A DNA stretch of 36,891 nt from Anaerolineae bacterium (GCA_017303735.1 JAFLCF010000019.1:1-36891), one strand, 5' to 3'; positions 8,952 to 18,500 are shown, numbered from the stretch's first letter. Notes: generated by a model not told the origin, from the letters alone. Program-made: numbers and translations.

Positions 8952-10373
8952 ATGGCGCTTGAAAATATTCTGATTCTCGCCGCCGCCTCGCTCCTCTGGG
9001 CAACGACCTTCCGCAACCATGGCAGAACATGGTTCATGCTCATCGCCAGCGTCGTCGTCATTTTCTGGCTGCAACCCGCCCTCCCCATCCGCGGCGCCGA
9101 CTTCTTCACGCCCATCGCCACGCTCGTGCTCGTCGTCCTCACCTGGTTCATCACCGCCGACGACGAAACCCGCAAACAGCGCAAGAACATCATCATCCTC
9201 GCCATCGTCGCAGGCGTTGTCCTGCTCCTCAACCTCACCCGCTTTCTCCCCGCAGACTTCCAACTCTTCACCGCCTCACGCCCGCCCCAACTCGAAACGA
9301 CTCTCTTCATCTTTTTTGTGACAGGACTGACGCTGTTAGCATTATCTCGTCTGACACGTTTCAGCGCTTCTTTCTTAACTTTTGTTTTGGTTCTAACCAT
9401 TGGGCTTTTTCTACTCATCAAGATTCCCGCCCTATCTCTTTGGCTCAGTTCTTTCCTGCGCACACTCTCAGGTCAATCATTGACCAACGTCTCCATCAAC
9501 GACTTCCGCTGGTTGGGATTCTCCTACGTCGCCTTCCGTCTCATCCACACCATTCGAGATAAACAGTCTGGAAGATACCCCTCCGTGGACGTGGGCGAAT
9601 TCATCACCTACGTCATCTTCTTCCCTGCCTTCACCGCGGGACCGATTGACCGTTTGGAACGTTTCATCAAAGACCTCCGTGGGTCGGATTGGCAATCCGA
9701 CATACCTGCCGCAGGTCAACGCCTGTTGATTGGCTTGTTCAAAAAATTCGTTATCGCTGATGCTTTAGCACTCATCGCTCTGAACGACACCAACGCAACC
9801 CAAGTAACCTCCACGTTTTGGATGTGGGTCATCGTCTACGCCTACGCCTTCCAAATCTACTTCGACTTCAGCGGCTACACCGACATTGCGCTCGGCATTG
9901 CGCAACTGCTTGGAATCAAACTGCCCGAGAATTTTGCCTCACCCTACCTCAAACCCAACCTGACTCAATTCTGGAACAACTGGCACATGACTCTCACGCA
10001 GTGGTTCCGCGCCTACTTCTTTAATCCGGTCACCCGCTGGCTTCGCTTGTGGCACAAACCGATGTCCATCCCGATGATGATCCTGCTGACGCAAGTCGCC
10101 ACCATGCTGCTGATCGGCTTCTGGCACGGCGTCACATGGAACTTCACCCTCTGGGGCTTATGGCACGGGCTGGGACTCTTCATCCACAACCGCTGGAACG
10201 ACGCCACTAAAGCCAAAGCCGCCGCTTGGGCAACTACACCCGTAAAACAAGCCGTGCTCAATATCAGCGGCATTCTGCTCACATTCCACTTTGTCGCCAT
10301 CGGCTGGATTTTCTTCGCCCTTTCCTCCCCCGTCACCTCGTGGCAGGTGATTCAAAAACTTTTCGGATTGTAA
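8952..10373 (+). CDS. DltB-like MBOAT O-acyltransferase
   Basis: A 473-residue polytopic protein of the membrane-bound O-acyltransferase family. Conserved features in order are FPAFTAGPI at 224-232, IYFDFSGYTDIA at 302-313, FWNNWHMTLTQWFRAYFFNP at 340-359 with H345, and GFWHGVTWNFTLWGLWHG at 389-406 with H392, the invariant catalytic His of MBOATs. About a dozen hydrophobic segments span the chain. DltB-type MBOATs take an acyl group from a carrier protein on the cytoplasmic side and pass it through a central tunnel toward an extracytoplasmic acceptor. It follows the DltX-like gene with no spacing and is the transmembrane step of the locus. Confidence 0.9.
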   Translation: MALENILILAAASLLWATTFRNHGRTWFMLIASVVVIFWLQPALPIRGADFFTPIATLVLVVLTWFITADDETRKQRKNIIILAIVAGVVLLLNLTRFLPADFQLFTASRPPQLETTLFIFFVTGLTLLALSRLTRFSASFLTFVLVLTIGLFLLIKIPALSLWLSSFLRTLSGQSLTNVSINDFRWLGFSYVAFRLIHTIRDKQSGRYPSVDVGEFITYVIFFPAFTAGPIDRLERFIKDLRGSDWQSDIPAAGQRLLIGLFKKFVIADALALIALNDTNATQVTSTFWMWVIVYAYAFQIYFDFSGYTDIALGIAQLLGIKLPENFASPYLKPNLTQFWNNWHMTLTQWFRAYFFNPVTRWLRLWHKPMSIPMMILLTQVATMLLIGFWHGVTWNFTLWGLWHGLGLFIHNRWNDATKAKAAAWATTPVKQAVLNISGILLTFHFVAIGWIFFALSSPVTSWQVIQKLFGL

Positions 10374-10383
10374 ATCTTATGCC

Positions 10384-10588
10384 ACCCCTTCGGGGTTGAA
10401 CTTTGTCTTTGCAAAATCTATAATCATTTGACCCCTACGGGGTCATAGCATTTGTAGGTCAGGCTTGTAGCCTGACACTCTTTATCAATACAATACATGG
10501 CAGGTTACAAACCTACCCTACGAAAAATCCCGAAGGGATGAAATGATTATAGAATCGTGCAATTCAGTAATCCAAATCCCGAAGGGAT
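10384..10588. repeat. Cluster of short palindromic repeats between MBOAT and DltD-like genes
   Basis: Four small hairpins share a design: ACCCCTTCGGGGT (10384-10396), GACCCCTACGGGGTC (10430-10444) and ATCCCGAAGGGAT twice (10527-10539, 10576-10588). Two are attached to the conserved tail AAATGATTATAGA in opposite orientations (10414-10429 as its complement, and 10541-10553). A further element begins near 10454 with GTAGGTCAGGCTTGTAGCCTGAC and has a related inverted block, GGCAGGTTACAAACCTACCCTAC, ending near 10521. These fill the 236-base gap inside the presumed operon. No gene is present. Confidence 0.75.
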
Positions 10589-10609
10589 GACATAGCAAGT
10601 GTCCAAATC

Positions 10610-11713
10610 ATGAACCAAGAAATCAAACCCCTCAACGTCCTCATCAAGGGACTGCTCTTATTCCTCATCTTTAACCTCGTCATCGCCGCGTGGCAGCCGG
10701 GGGTTGGACAGTTCTCGCTTTACAACGTCCTTTACCCAGGGCGGGAACGATTGCCTTTCGGTGAGAACCCCAAGCAATCCTACAACCTCAGCCTCTTCGA
10801 CCTCGACGCGATGTTCGCCTCGCATGTCATCGCGGGTACGCCCAAAGCGGATGATGAATTCCGCGTTGTCATCGTGGGCGATTCATCGGTGTGGGGCACG
10901 TTGCTCAAGCCAGAAGAAACACTGGCGGGACAACTCAACGCGGACAATCTCTCCGCCTGCGGAAAAACTGTCCGCGCATATAACTTGGGATATCCGACCA
11001 TTTCCCTCACAAAAGATGTCATGCTTCTGTCTTACGGAATGCAATATTACCCCGACCTTGTCATCTGGATGACCACGCTCGACGCGTTCCCGTTGGAGAA
11101 GCAAACGTCCACGCCGCTGGTGGCTAATAACGAGGAAAATGTTCGGGAATTGGCGACCAGCTACCAGTTAAGAGTCGAGGCGGATGATTCCAATTTTGAA
11201 GTCAAAAATTTCTGGCAGAAAACTTTCGTGGGCAATCGTCGCGCATGGGCGGATTTTTTCCGCTTGCAGATCTATGGGGTGATGTGGTCTGCCACGGGCA
11301 TTGACCAGGTCTACCCCGCTGAGTATGAAAAAGCGCAAACCGATCTCGAAGCGGACGAAAGTTATCACAACCTGACCGCGCCGCTGACCGAAGACGACCT
11401 TGCCATCAACGCGTTGGAGACGGGTTTTCGCGTGGTGGGCGAGACGCCCATGCTGCTCGTAAATGAGCCGATGTTAATAAGTTCGGGCACGAACAGCGAC
11501 ATCCGCTATAATTTTTTCTACCCGCACTGGGCGTATGACGATTACCGCGAGATCATGAGTTCGTTGAGCCAACGCAATGGCTGGACGTATGTGGACTTGT
11601 GGAACACTGTGCCCGCGAATGAATTCACCAACAGCGCCATTCATCTCACGCCTGCGGGAGAGAATTTGCTGGCGGAAAACCTCGCGCCGTATATTCTTGA
11701 AAATTGTAAATAG
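10610..11713 (+). CDS. DltD-like SGNH-fold acyltransferase, membrane anchored
   Basis: A 367-residue protein with one N-terminal TM anchor (about 12-28) and an extracytoplasmic SGNH-like domain. The nucleophile block is VVIVGDSSVWG at 86-96 with S92. The C-terminal block is SAIHLTPAGENLLAE at 342-356 with H345. The usual Asp three residues before the His (DxxH) is Ser342, so the triad is incomplete at that position. By analogy with DltD and AlgX/AlgJ it would transfer the exported acyl group to a surface polymer. It follows the MBOAT after a repeat-filled gap. The start has no good Shine-Dalgarno, but the next residues give a sensible anchor. Confidence 0.75.
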   Translation: MNQEIKPLNVLIKGLLLFLIFNLVIAAWQPGVGQFSLYNVLYPGRERLPFGENPKQSYNLSLFDLDAMFASHVIAGTPKADDEFRVVIVGDSSVWGTLLKPEETLAGQLNADNLSACGKTVRAYNLGYPTISLTKDVMLLSYGMQYYPDLVIWMTTLDAFPLEKQTSTPLVANNEENVRELATSYQLRVEADDSNFEVKNFWQKTFVGNRRAWADFFRLQIYGVMWSATGIDQVYPAEYEKAQTDLEADESYHNLTAPLTEDDLAINALETGFRVVGETPMLLVNEPMLISSGTNSDIRYNFFYPHWAYDDYREIMSSLSQRNGWTYVDLWNTVPANEFTNSAIHLTPAGENLLAENLAPYILENCK

Positions 11714-11716
11714 ACG

Positions 11717-11767
11717 ATGGACGGCGGACGATGGACCACGGTCAATGGTCTGTCGTCTATCGTCCAT
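11717..11767. repeat. Imperfect inverted repeat (GACGATGGAC type)
   Basis: The arms at 11717-11738 and 11746-11767 are imperfect complements around a 7-base loop (core ATGGACG / CGTCCAT with GGACCA/TGGTCT inside). The element sits exactly between the DltD-like stop and the Shine-Dalgarno of the next gene. It is likely another dispersed intergenic palindrome. Confidence 0.65.
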
Positions 11768-11780
11768 TCACAGGAGCCAA

Positions 11781-12707
11781 ATGAAAGTACGACAACTTTT
11801 TCTTTTATCTATTTTGTTGCTTGCCGCCTGCACCACCGCCCCAACCGCAACACCCCAACCTGAAAGTCAATCCACATCCACACCCGAAGCGACGGAAACC
11901 GAATCAGCTATAGCCGCCACTGAAGAATCTGCGCCGACGCCGCGCCCCACACTCGCGCCTGATGAATGGATGACATTGCCCATCGTCCCTGAAGTGACCG
12001 ATACCGCCCGCGAAATTTATGCACGCGGACAAGAACTTGGGCGTGACCCAACTCACTTTTCCAAAGTGGGTGATTGCCAAACGAACACCGGTTTCTATCT
12101 CGTTGACTTTGATAATGAAGGCGCATACAGCCTCGGTGAGTATGCCTACTTGCAAGACACGATCGATTATTACGAAGGCTCGTTCTCGCGCACGAGTCTT
12201 GCCATGCGTGATGGATACAATGTAGCAGCGATTCTCACTCCGCTGCGGGCTGACCCGAAGCAATGCGAGAAGAATGAAAACCCGATTGCATGTGAGTTCC
12301 GTTTGCATAACCCCAGTATTGCCATCATTAGTTTGGAAACCAACTTCAACGGACGCCCCGCCGATGACTACGGCAAGTACATGCGCCAGATCATCGAATA
12401 TTCCATTGAGCAGGGTGTGGTACCGATCCTTGCCACAAAGGGAGACAATCTCGAAGGTGATCACAGTATCAACGCCGAAATCGCGGAAATTGCCGTAGAA
12501 TATGACATCCCGTTGTGGAATCTGTGGGCGGCGCTGCAACCTCTGCCCAATCAAGGTCACGAAACCGTTCTGAACGATGGCTTCCATCTTTCGTTCTCGC
12601 GCAATTTTTTCGATAAGCCCAAGAACATGCTCAGCGGCTGGCCTTGGCGCAATCTCACGGCTTTGCAGGCGTTGGATGCGGTGAGAGTAGGGTTGCAAGA
12701 GCAGTGA
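11781..12707 (+). CDS. Secreted SGNH/GDSL-like lipoprotein with Cys in the nucleophile position
   Basis: The ATG at 11781 with AGGAG at 11772-11776 gives 308 residues with signal peptide and lipobox (LLLAAC, C17), followed by a Thr/Pro/Ser/Glu linker (18-58). The domain resembles SGNH hydrolases. Block I reads KVGDCQT with C99 where Ser is usual. A block-III-like Asn lies in SLETN (N188). Block V is DGFH (D266, H269), so Asp and His are present but Ser is Cys. It could be a thiol-based transferase or hydrolase, a non-catalytic polymer-binding protein, or part of a family where the nucleophile lies elsewhere. Its position between the DltD-like and carrier-protein genes suggests a role in the same acylation pathway. 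Confidence 0.72.
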   Translation: MKVRQLFLLSILLLAACTTAPTATPQPESQSTSTPEATETESAIAATEESAPTPRPTLAPDEWMTLPIVPEVTDTAREIYARGQELGRDPTHFSKVGDCQTNTGFYLVDFDNEGAYSLGEYAYLQDTIDYYEGSFSRTSLAMRDGYNVAAILTPLRADPKQCEKNENPIACEFRLHNPSIAIISLETNFNGRPADDYGKYMRQIIEYSIEQGVVPILATKGDNLEGDHSINAEIAEIAVEYDIPLWNLWAALQPLPNQGHETVLNDGFHLSFSRNFFDKPKNMLSGWPWRNLTALQALDAVRVGLQEQ

Positions 12708-12713
12708 GAAATC

Positions 12714-12825
12714 CGGTGGTTGAGTAGGCGACATGCTTTTTGTCGCCGTATCGAAACCACCAGTTAATCAAAAGCACTCTAATTACTGGTGGTTTCGATA
12801 CGCCCTCCGGGCTACTCAACCACCG
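12714..12825. repeat. Large (about 112 bp) palindromic element
   Basis: The left arm starts CGGTGGTTGAGTAGG at 12714 and runs through CGTATCGAAACCACCAGTTAAT to about 12767. The right arm, ATTACTGGTGGTTTCGATACG ... GCTACTCAACCACCG, runs 12782-12825. The left arm carries its own inner hairpin (GGCGACA...TGTCGCC), the right arm CCCTCCGGG. The GGTTTCGATAC/CTACTCAACCACC pattern is a known style of dispersed palindrome in high-GC and environmental genomes. It separates the SGNH lipoprotein from the carrier-protein gene. Confidence 0.8.
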
Positions 12826-12847
12826 AATTTACATAAAAGGAAAACAC

Positions 12848-13093
12848 ATGACCACTGAAATCATCACCTCCATCGCAAAATTCATCGCTGAAAAAATTCT
12901 CAAGCAGCCGAACAAAGTCATTGCTGCCGATGAAGCCCTCATCTCCAGCGGACTGATCGACTCATTCAGCCTGATGGACCTCGCGCTCTTCATTGAAGAT
13001 ACTTTTGGTGTCCGCGTGGAAGACACCGAATTGAATGCCGAGACGTTTGATAATCTCAATCAATTGGCTGCGCTTATTTCATCCCGCAAGTAA
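12848..13093 (+). CDS. Acyl carrier protein, DltC-like
   Basis: An 81-residue carrier protein with the phosphopantetheine motif GLIDSFSLMDL, where S39 is the expected attachment site, followed by the usual acidic helix (LALFIEDTFGVRVEDTEL). AAAAGG at 12835-12840 lies seven bases before the ATG. Carrier proteins of this size with a DSF/DSL motif pair with a ligase and an MBOAT in Dlt-type systems. It would hold the acyl group as a thioester between the ligase next door and the DltB-like protein. A phosphopantetheinyl transferase must act on it but is not in this window. Confidence 0.9.
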   Translation: MTTEIITSIAKFIAEKILKQPNKVIAADEALISSGLIDSFSLMDLALFIEDTFGVRVEDTELNAETFDNLNQLAALISSRK

Positions 13094-13100
13094 TTCATTA

Positions 13101-13169
13101 ACCGCGAAGTGCGCTAAGGACGCTAAGATTTAAAAGGTTTTTCTTCGCGATCTTCGCGTGCTTAGCGGT
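13101..13169. repeat. Imperfect palindrome (CGCGAAG/CGCTAAG type)
   Basis: The left arm ACCGCGAAGTGCGCTAAGG (from 13101) and right arm ending CGTGCTTAGCGGT (13169) are imperfect complements around an AT-rich centre. The element fills the whole gap between the carrier-protein and ligase genes and supplies the sequence in front of the ligase start. It belongs to the widespread group of GCGAAG/GCTAAG intergenic palindromes. Confidence 0.7.
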
Positions 13170-13176
13170 GAAAATA

Positions 13177-14859
13177 ATGACTACTTTACCTACCCTCCTT
13201 CAACACTCCTATCAAGAAATCCCCGACAAGACCAGCATCATCTTGCAACACGCCGGTCAAGCGGATAAGTCTCTCACCTACCGCGACCTGATTCGTGGTG
13301 CGAATCGTTTTGCATTGACCTACGCCCGCGAAGGAATCAAACCCGGCGAAGTGGTTATTCTGATTCTCCAACACGGCGAGGACTTGGTCTACGCTTTCTG
13401 GGGAGCGATCCTGCATGGCGCGATTCCCTCCATCATGCCATTCCTCACCGAGAAGCTCGCACCCGAAAAATATCGCGCCGACCTCTCTTCACTGATCTCC
13501 ATCACCAAGCCGACTACCATTGTCACCTACACTGAATTTGAAGCCGAAGTTCGTGGTGCATTGACCGAAGGTGATTCGGTCAAACATGTGATTCTTGCCA
13601 ACACCATCGAAGCTGAAGTTGAACCAAACTTTGAAACCCTGCAAGGTTTCAAGTCATCGCCCGAAGAGATTGTTGTCCTGCAACATTCTTCTGGTACAAC
13701 GGGTTTGCAAAAAGGCGTGGCGCTTTCACATCGCGCCGTGCTCAATCAACTCAACGCCTACAGCAAAACCCTGCGCATCGACCCCGCCAGTGACGTTATC
13801 ATTTCGTGGCTGCCGTTGTATCACGACATGGGCTTCATCGCCTGCTTCCTCATGCCCGTGCTGTTGCGCATTCCGCTTGTCAACATGTCGCCCTTCGATT
13901 GGGTGCGCGCACCGTACAAACTGCATCAAGCCGTTTCGCAATACAAAGGCACGCTGACCTGGCTTCCCAACTTTGCTTACAACTTTTGCGCCCACAAAAT
14001 TCGCGAGCGCAATCTTGAAAATGTAGACCTCTCTTCGTGGCGTGCCATCATCAACTGTTCCGAGCCGGTGCATGTTGAAAGCCATGACCTCTTCCATGAA
14101 AAATTTGCGGCGTTTGGATTGAAGAAGTCTGCACTGCAAACGTGTTATGCCATGGCAGAGAATGTCTTCGCCGTGACTCAAAGCCCGCTGGATGGAACGC
14201 CCGCCGTGGATGAGATTGACCGTGAAACCTTCATGACACAGCGCCTCGCGACGCCGCCGGTTGCTGGTCAGCCTTCGATGAAGATGACCTCGTCTGGGAA
14301 TCCGCTGCCCAATACCAAAGTCCGCGTTGTGGATGCAGACTTCAACGACCTGCCGAATCGAAGCGTAGGCGAGATCGCCGTCCAAAGCGACTGCATGTTG
14401 ACCGAATACTTCAACCGCCCCGACGCGACCGAATCCGCCATCAAGAACGGCTGGTATCTGACCGGTGATTACGGCTACATTGCTGATGGCGAGTTGTATG
14501 TTTCAGGACGCAAGAAAGACCTCATCATCGTCGGCGGCAAGAATGTGTACCCACAGGATTTAGAGTCTCTCGCCAGTGAAGTAGACGGCGTTCACAAAGG
14601 ACGAGTCGTTGCATTCGGCATGTATGACGAAGAAGAAGGCACCGAGGAAGTGGTCATCATCGCCGAAGCAGATTCAACTGTCCCGTCGGAGCAAGAGGCG
14701 ATAGCGGACGCCATCCGCAAGCATGTGACGAAGAGTTCCGCGATCGCCCTGCGCCACGTCAAAGTAGTGGACGATAAATGGATTATCAAAACATCAAGCG
14801 GCAAGACGGCGCGCTCTGCAAATAAAGAAAAGTTTTTGAAAGAACTTGCAGTACACTAA
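13177..14859 (+). CDS. Acyl-AMP ligase (FAAL-like ANL enzyme) charging the carrier protein
   Basis: A 560-residue ANL-superfamily adenylating enzyme. It has the A3 loop HSSGTTGLQKG (170-180), the FAAL-style SWLPLYHDMGF (210-220), and INCSEPVHVES plus CYAMAENVFAVTQS (about 291-336). The A7/A8 motifs are YLTGDYGYI and SGRKKDLIIVGGKNVYP (427-459), and the final catalytic Lys543 lies in TSSGKTAR. It resembles fatty acyl-AMP ligases more than DltA, so the acyl group is probably a carboxylic acid other than D-alanine. Predicted reaction: acid plus ATP to acyl-AMP, then transfer to the adjacent carrier protein. The ATG at 13177 is preferred. The in-frame GTG at 13168 overlaps the palindrome. Confidence 0.87.
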   Translation: MTTLPTLLQHSYQEIPDKTSIILQHAGQADKSLTYRDLIRGANRFALTYAREGIKPGEVVILILQHGEDLVYAFWGAILHGAIPSIMPFLTEKLAPEKYRADLSSLISITKPTTIVTYTEFEAEVRGALTEGDSVKHVILANTIEAEVEPNFETLQGFKSSPEEIVVLQHSSGTTGLQKGVALSHRAVLNQLNAYSKTLRIDPASDVIISWLPLYHDMGFIACFLMPVLLRIPLVNMSPFDWVRAPYKLHQAVSQYKGTLTWLPNFAYNFCAHKIRERNLENVDLSSWRAIINCSEPVHVESHDLFHEKFAAFGLKKSALQTCYAMAENVFAVTQSPLDGTPAVDEIDRETFMTQRLATPPVAGQPSMKMTSSGNPLPNTKVRVVDADFNDLPNRSVGEIAVQSDCMLTEYFNRPDATESAIKNGWYLTGDYGYIADGELYVSGRKKDLIIVGGKNVYPQDLESLASEVDGVHKGRVVAFGMYDEEEGTEEVVIIAEADSTVPSEQEAIADAIRKHVTKSSAIALRHVKVVDDKWIIKTSSGKTARSANKEKFLKELAVH

Positions 14860-14891
14860 AAGAAACACTCCGTACGTCTGAAAGGCATATC

Positions 14892-15332
14892 ATGCAATTT
14901 ACAAAAGAAGAACTTGCTGCATTACTAAGTGGCGAAAAACCACTGCAATTGGCAGGGCTGGACCTAAGCAAAGCCAGCTTAAGCGGAGCCGATCTAAGCA
15001 AAGCTGACTTAAGCGGCGCAAACTTAAACAGAGCCTTCCTTGATAATGCTAAACTGCGATATGCCAACCTGAGCAAAGCCAACCTGGAAGATGCAGATCT
15101 GAGCGAGGCGAATTTTCATAATGCAAATCTCACAGAAGCTGATCTAACCGGTGCAAACCTTCACGGAGCCGACTTAAGTGGAACGAACTTATCCGGCGCA
15201 AACCTGGAGTATGCTAACTTAACAGAAGCGATCTTAAGCGGTGTCAACTTAAAAGACGCAAAACAGAATACGCATACGCAATGGCCGCAGGGCTTTGACC
15301 CGCTGGCGGCAGGAGCAATACTCATCGAATAA
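14892..15332 (+). CDS. Pentapeptide-repeat protein
   Basis: A 146-residue protein made mainly of A(D/N)Lxx pentapeptides from about residue 20 to 118, which fold into a right-handed quadrilateral beta helix. It ends in a tail with TQWPQGFDPLAAGAILIE, a common C-terminus of free-standing pentapeptide proteins. AAAGG six bases before the ATG supports the start. It follows the ligase by 32 bases and may be cotranscribed. The biochemical role is unknown; such proteins often act as scaffolds or gyrase-protecting DNA mimics, but nothing here proves either. Confidence 0.88.
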   Translation: MQFTKEELAALLSGEKPLQLAGLDLSKASLSGADLSKADLSGANLNRAFLDNAKLRYANLSKANLEDADLSEANFHNANLTEADLTGANLHGADLSGTNLSGANLEYANLTEAILSGVNLKDAKQNTHTQWPQGFDPLAAGAILIE

Positions 15333-15390
15333 TTTCTATGGGGGATGCGATACGGAAACTCAATCAAACTGCAAAGACGAGTCTGAGCTG

Positions 15391-15420
15391 TGACAGGCGC
15401 ATTTTATAATGCGCCTGTCA
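15391..15420 (+). terminator. Strong hairpin ending the acylation locus
   Basis: A perfect 13-bp stem TGACAGGCGCATT/AATGCGCCTGTCA (15391-15403, 15408-15420) with loop TTAT lies 58 bases after the pentapeptide gene. No proper T run follows, so it is a probable but atypical terminator, or an mRNA 3'-stabilising hairpin. The next 166 bases up to the kinase gene show no other feature. Confidence 0.6.
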
Positions 15421-15586
15421 CTTATTACGAAGCATACTTCATGATAGACTCGACCAATCATGTTTGCCTCTTTTTTTAGCTATTATTGTTATGCGAAGAT
15501 GTGATCTCTAAAAAGGTTTTATAGATAAGGGAAGTCGTCGGTGCAGGATACTCGGACCATGTAAGTACTGTCATATTCGAGGTGTT

Positions 15587-18500
15587 ATGAAATTTCATAG
15601 GATTTGGGCTGACCTTCGTGTTACTTTGTTGTACGCCCTCTTTGGGGGAATTTGGATCCTGTTTTCGGACCGCGCTCTGGAAACCTTAGCCAGCGATACA
15701 TCCACGTTGACAATCCTTCAGACATACAAAGGTTGGTTTTACGTAACCGCCAGTGCCTTGCTCCTTTTTTTCCTTTTGCGAAATGAAACAGCTCATCGTA
15801 GTGCTGCCGAGAACAAGCTGCATGAGAACGAGGAAAAATACCGCTTGTTATTTGAAAACAGCATGGATGCCATCATGTTGACTGCGCCGGATGATGGCGC
15901 GATCTTATCGGCAAATCCCGCTGCATGCCGCCTATTCGGAATGACCGAACGGGAGATCACTCGATTTGGGCGGGAAGGTGTCATAGATGTAACAGACCCT
16001 CGCTTGCAAGCAGCTCTCGAAGAGCGAAAGCGCACCGGCAAGTTCCGCGGGGAACTGACATTCACTCGCAGGGATGGATTCAAATTTGAAGGGGATGTTT
16101 CCACTGTCATCTTCAAGGACAAGGATGGACTCTCTCGTACCAGTTTGATCATCCGTGATATTACTGAGCGCAAAAAGATCGAAGAACAACTGGTTCAAAT
16201 GAAGCGCTTGTATGCCACCCTTAGCCAGGTAAACCAGACGATCGTACGCGTCAAAGACCGGGCAGATCTATATCAATCCATCTGCGATGTTTCTGTCGAG
16301 TATGGCGAGTTTGCGCTGGCATGGATCGCTATCTTGGATGAAAAAACAGGGGATGTAAACCCTGTAGCTGCCAGTGGGCTGGATGTGGCACAATGGCCCT
16401 TTGAGACGGTCAATATTCACACCGGCAGTTTGACGGGCGGGTTACTCGCTTCTGCCATTCGCACGTCGCAGGTGATCACCAGCAGCAACGTCATGACGGA
16501 TGAACGAACCGCATCTGCGAAAGACATCATCGCCCAATATGGATACAAGTCTTCATCAGCCATTCCATTTCAGGTACGAGGCAAGACCATTGGCGCCCTG
16601 CTTTTAATATCTCAGAAAGAAGGAATATTCAACGCAGAAGAAGAGCAGTTATTGCTAAAAGAAATGGGCGGCGATATTTCTTTCGCATTGGATACCCTCG
16701 AGACTGAAGCTGAGCATGCACGCGCAGAAGACTCCCTGCGCAAGAGCGAGGAGAACTTCTCAAAAGCCTTCCTCTCCAGCCCGGCAGCCTTGTTGATCAC
16801 CCGCCTTGCCGATGGTCTATTTTTGGAAGTTAACAAAGCGTATCTTTCGATCGTCGGTTATTCCCGCATGGAATTGATCGGGCACAAGACCACCGAGTTC
16901 AATATTTTCGTCAACCTGGAAGATCGAAAAGCGATCGTTGAGCGTTTGCTTGCAACAGGGTCCGTTCATAATTTCGAAACGAGTATCCGCAACCGGTCAG
17001 GAGAGATCCGGCATATTTTCGCATCACAAGAGATCATCAAATTCAACGGCGATGAAGACTGCATCTTATCGAGTTTCATCGATATCACCGAACGCAAAAA
17101 AGCAGAATTGCAGGTGCAGGAACAACTACAGCGTTTGAAGGGGTTGCGCATCATTGACCAATCCATCACATCCAGCCTGGATATTCACGTCATACTCAAC
17201 GTGGTCCTTCAACAAGTATTAAACCTGTTAAAGGCAGATGCCACTGCGATCCTTTTGTTGAACCCATCCACACAAACGTTGGATTATGCAGTAGGGCAGG
17301 GCTTTTATACAAAGGAAATCGAACAGACCAGCATCCCGCTTGGTGAGGGATTGGCTGGGCAGGTTGGCATGGAACAAAAAAGCCTGCACATTTCAGACCT
17401 GCCAGCCATCGGAGATCGATTCATTCGGGCAGAAAAACTCAAAGAAGATCATTTTGTACAATATATTGGTGTGCCGCTGGTGGCGAAAGGTTCAATCAAA
17501 GGCGTGATGGAAATTTTCCAGCGCACAACTACACAGTTTGATGAAGAATGGCTTGGCTTTTTGGAAGCCCTGGCAGACCAAGCCGCCATTGCCATTGAAA
17601 ATGCCCAATTATTTGAAGGACTCCAGCGGTCCAATTCAGAACTTGAGCAGAGGGTACATTCACGCACCACCGATCTCCTTCGCATGAATAAGGAATTGGA
17701 ACATGCCAACCACGCCAAAGATGAATTCCTTGCGAATATGAGCCATGAGCTGCGCACCCCGCTGACAGGCATTTTGGGAATGACTGAATCGATACAACTA
17801 AATACGTATGGGCAGGTCACCAAAGAACAAGTCAAAGCCTTGAAGAACATTGAGACCAGTGGAACCCATCTCCTGACATTGATCAATGATATCCTCGACC
17901 TGTCAAAGACCGAGGCGGGCAAACTTGATATTTATCCAGAAATGGTCAATGTGGAGGAAGTCTGTCAGACCAGCCTGATTTTCATTAAAGAACAAGCGCG
18001 AAAAAAATCCATTAAAGTGGAATATCAACAAAGAGTAAATGTCAAAACGCTGTTTGCCGACCCGCGCCGCCTGAAACAGATCCTGATCAACCTTCTCAGT
18101 AATGCAGTCAAGTTCACTCCCGAAAACGGAAAGGTAACCTTGTCCGTTCGAGCAGACCTGGAAATGGAACAGATACATTTTTCAGTGCAGGATAATGGAA
18201 TCGGCATTTCACAAGAAAATCTGCAACGCCTTTTCACTCCGTTTACTCAAGTAGATGGGCAGCTTAATCGTCAATATGAAGGCAGCGGGTTGGGGTTGGC
18301 ACTGGTGCTGCGATTAGCCGAAATCCACGGCGGAAGCGTCTCCGTCGAAAGTGAGGTCGGGGTGGGCAGCAACTTTACCGTGTCTCTGCCCTGGCAGCAC
18401 CAGCCGGTGAAACAAATTGAACAACTACAACCTGAATCGCCCGCTGATCAGTTGGCAGCCTCACATGGGCTTTTGCTTTTGGCAGAAGATAACGAGGCCA

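Noticed and set aside
8826..9562. Long frames opposite and in alternate frames of the MBOAT gene
   Set aside because: Highly biased translations (Asp/Glu/Gly, Arg/His or Ser/Pro runs) are typical shadows of a GC-rich coding strand with clear MBOAT motifs.
8743..10588. CRISPR array suspected from repeated short motifs
   Set aside because: The repeats are palindromes of different types and irregular spacing. No constant spacer length and no cas genes are present.
11904..12734. 276-codon minus-strand frame opposite the SGNH lipoprotein
   Set aside because: The plus strand has a signal peptide, lipobox, Shine-Dalgarno and SGNH motifs. The minus frame has none and no family resemblance.
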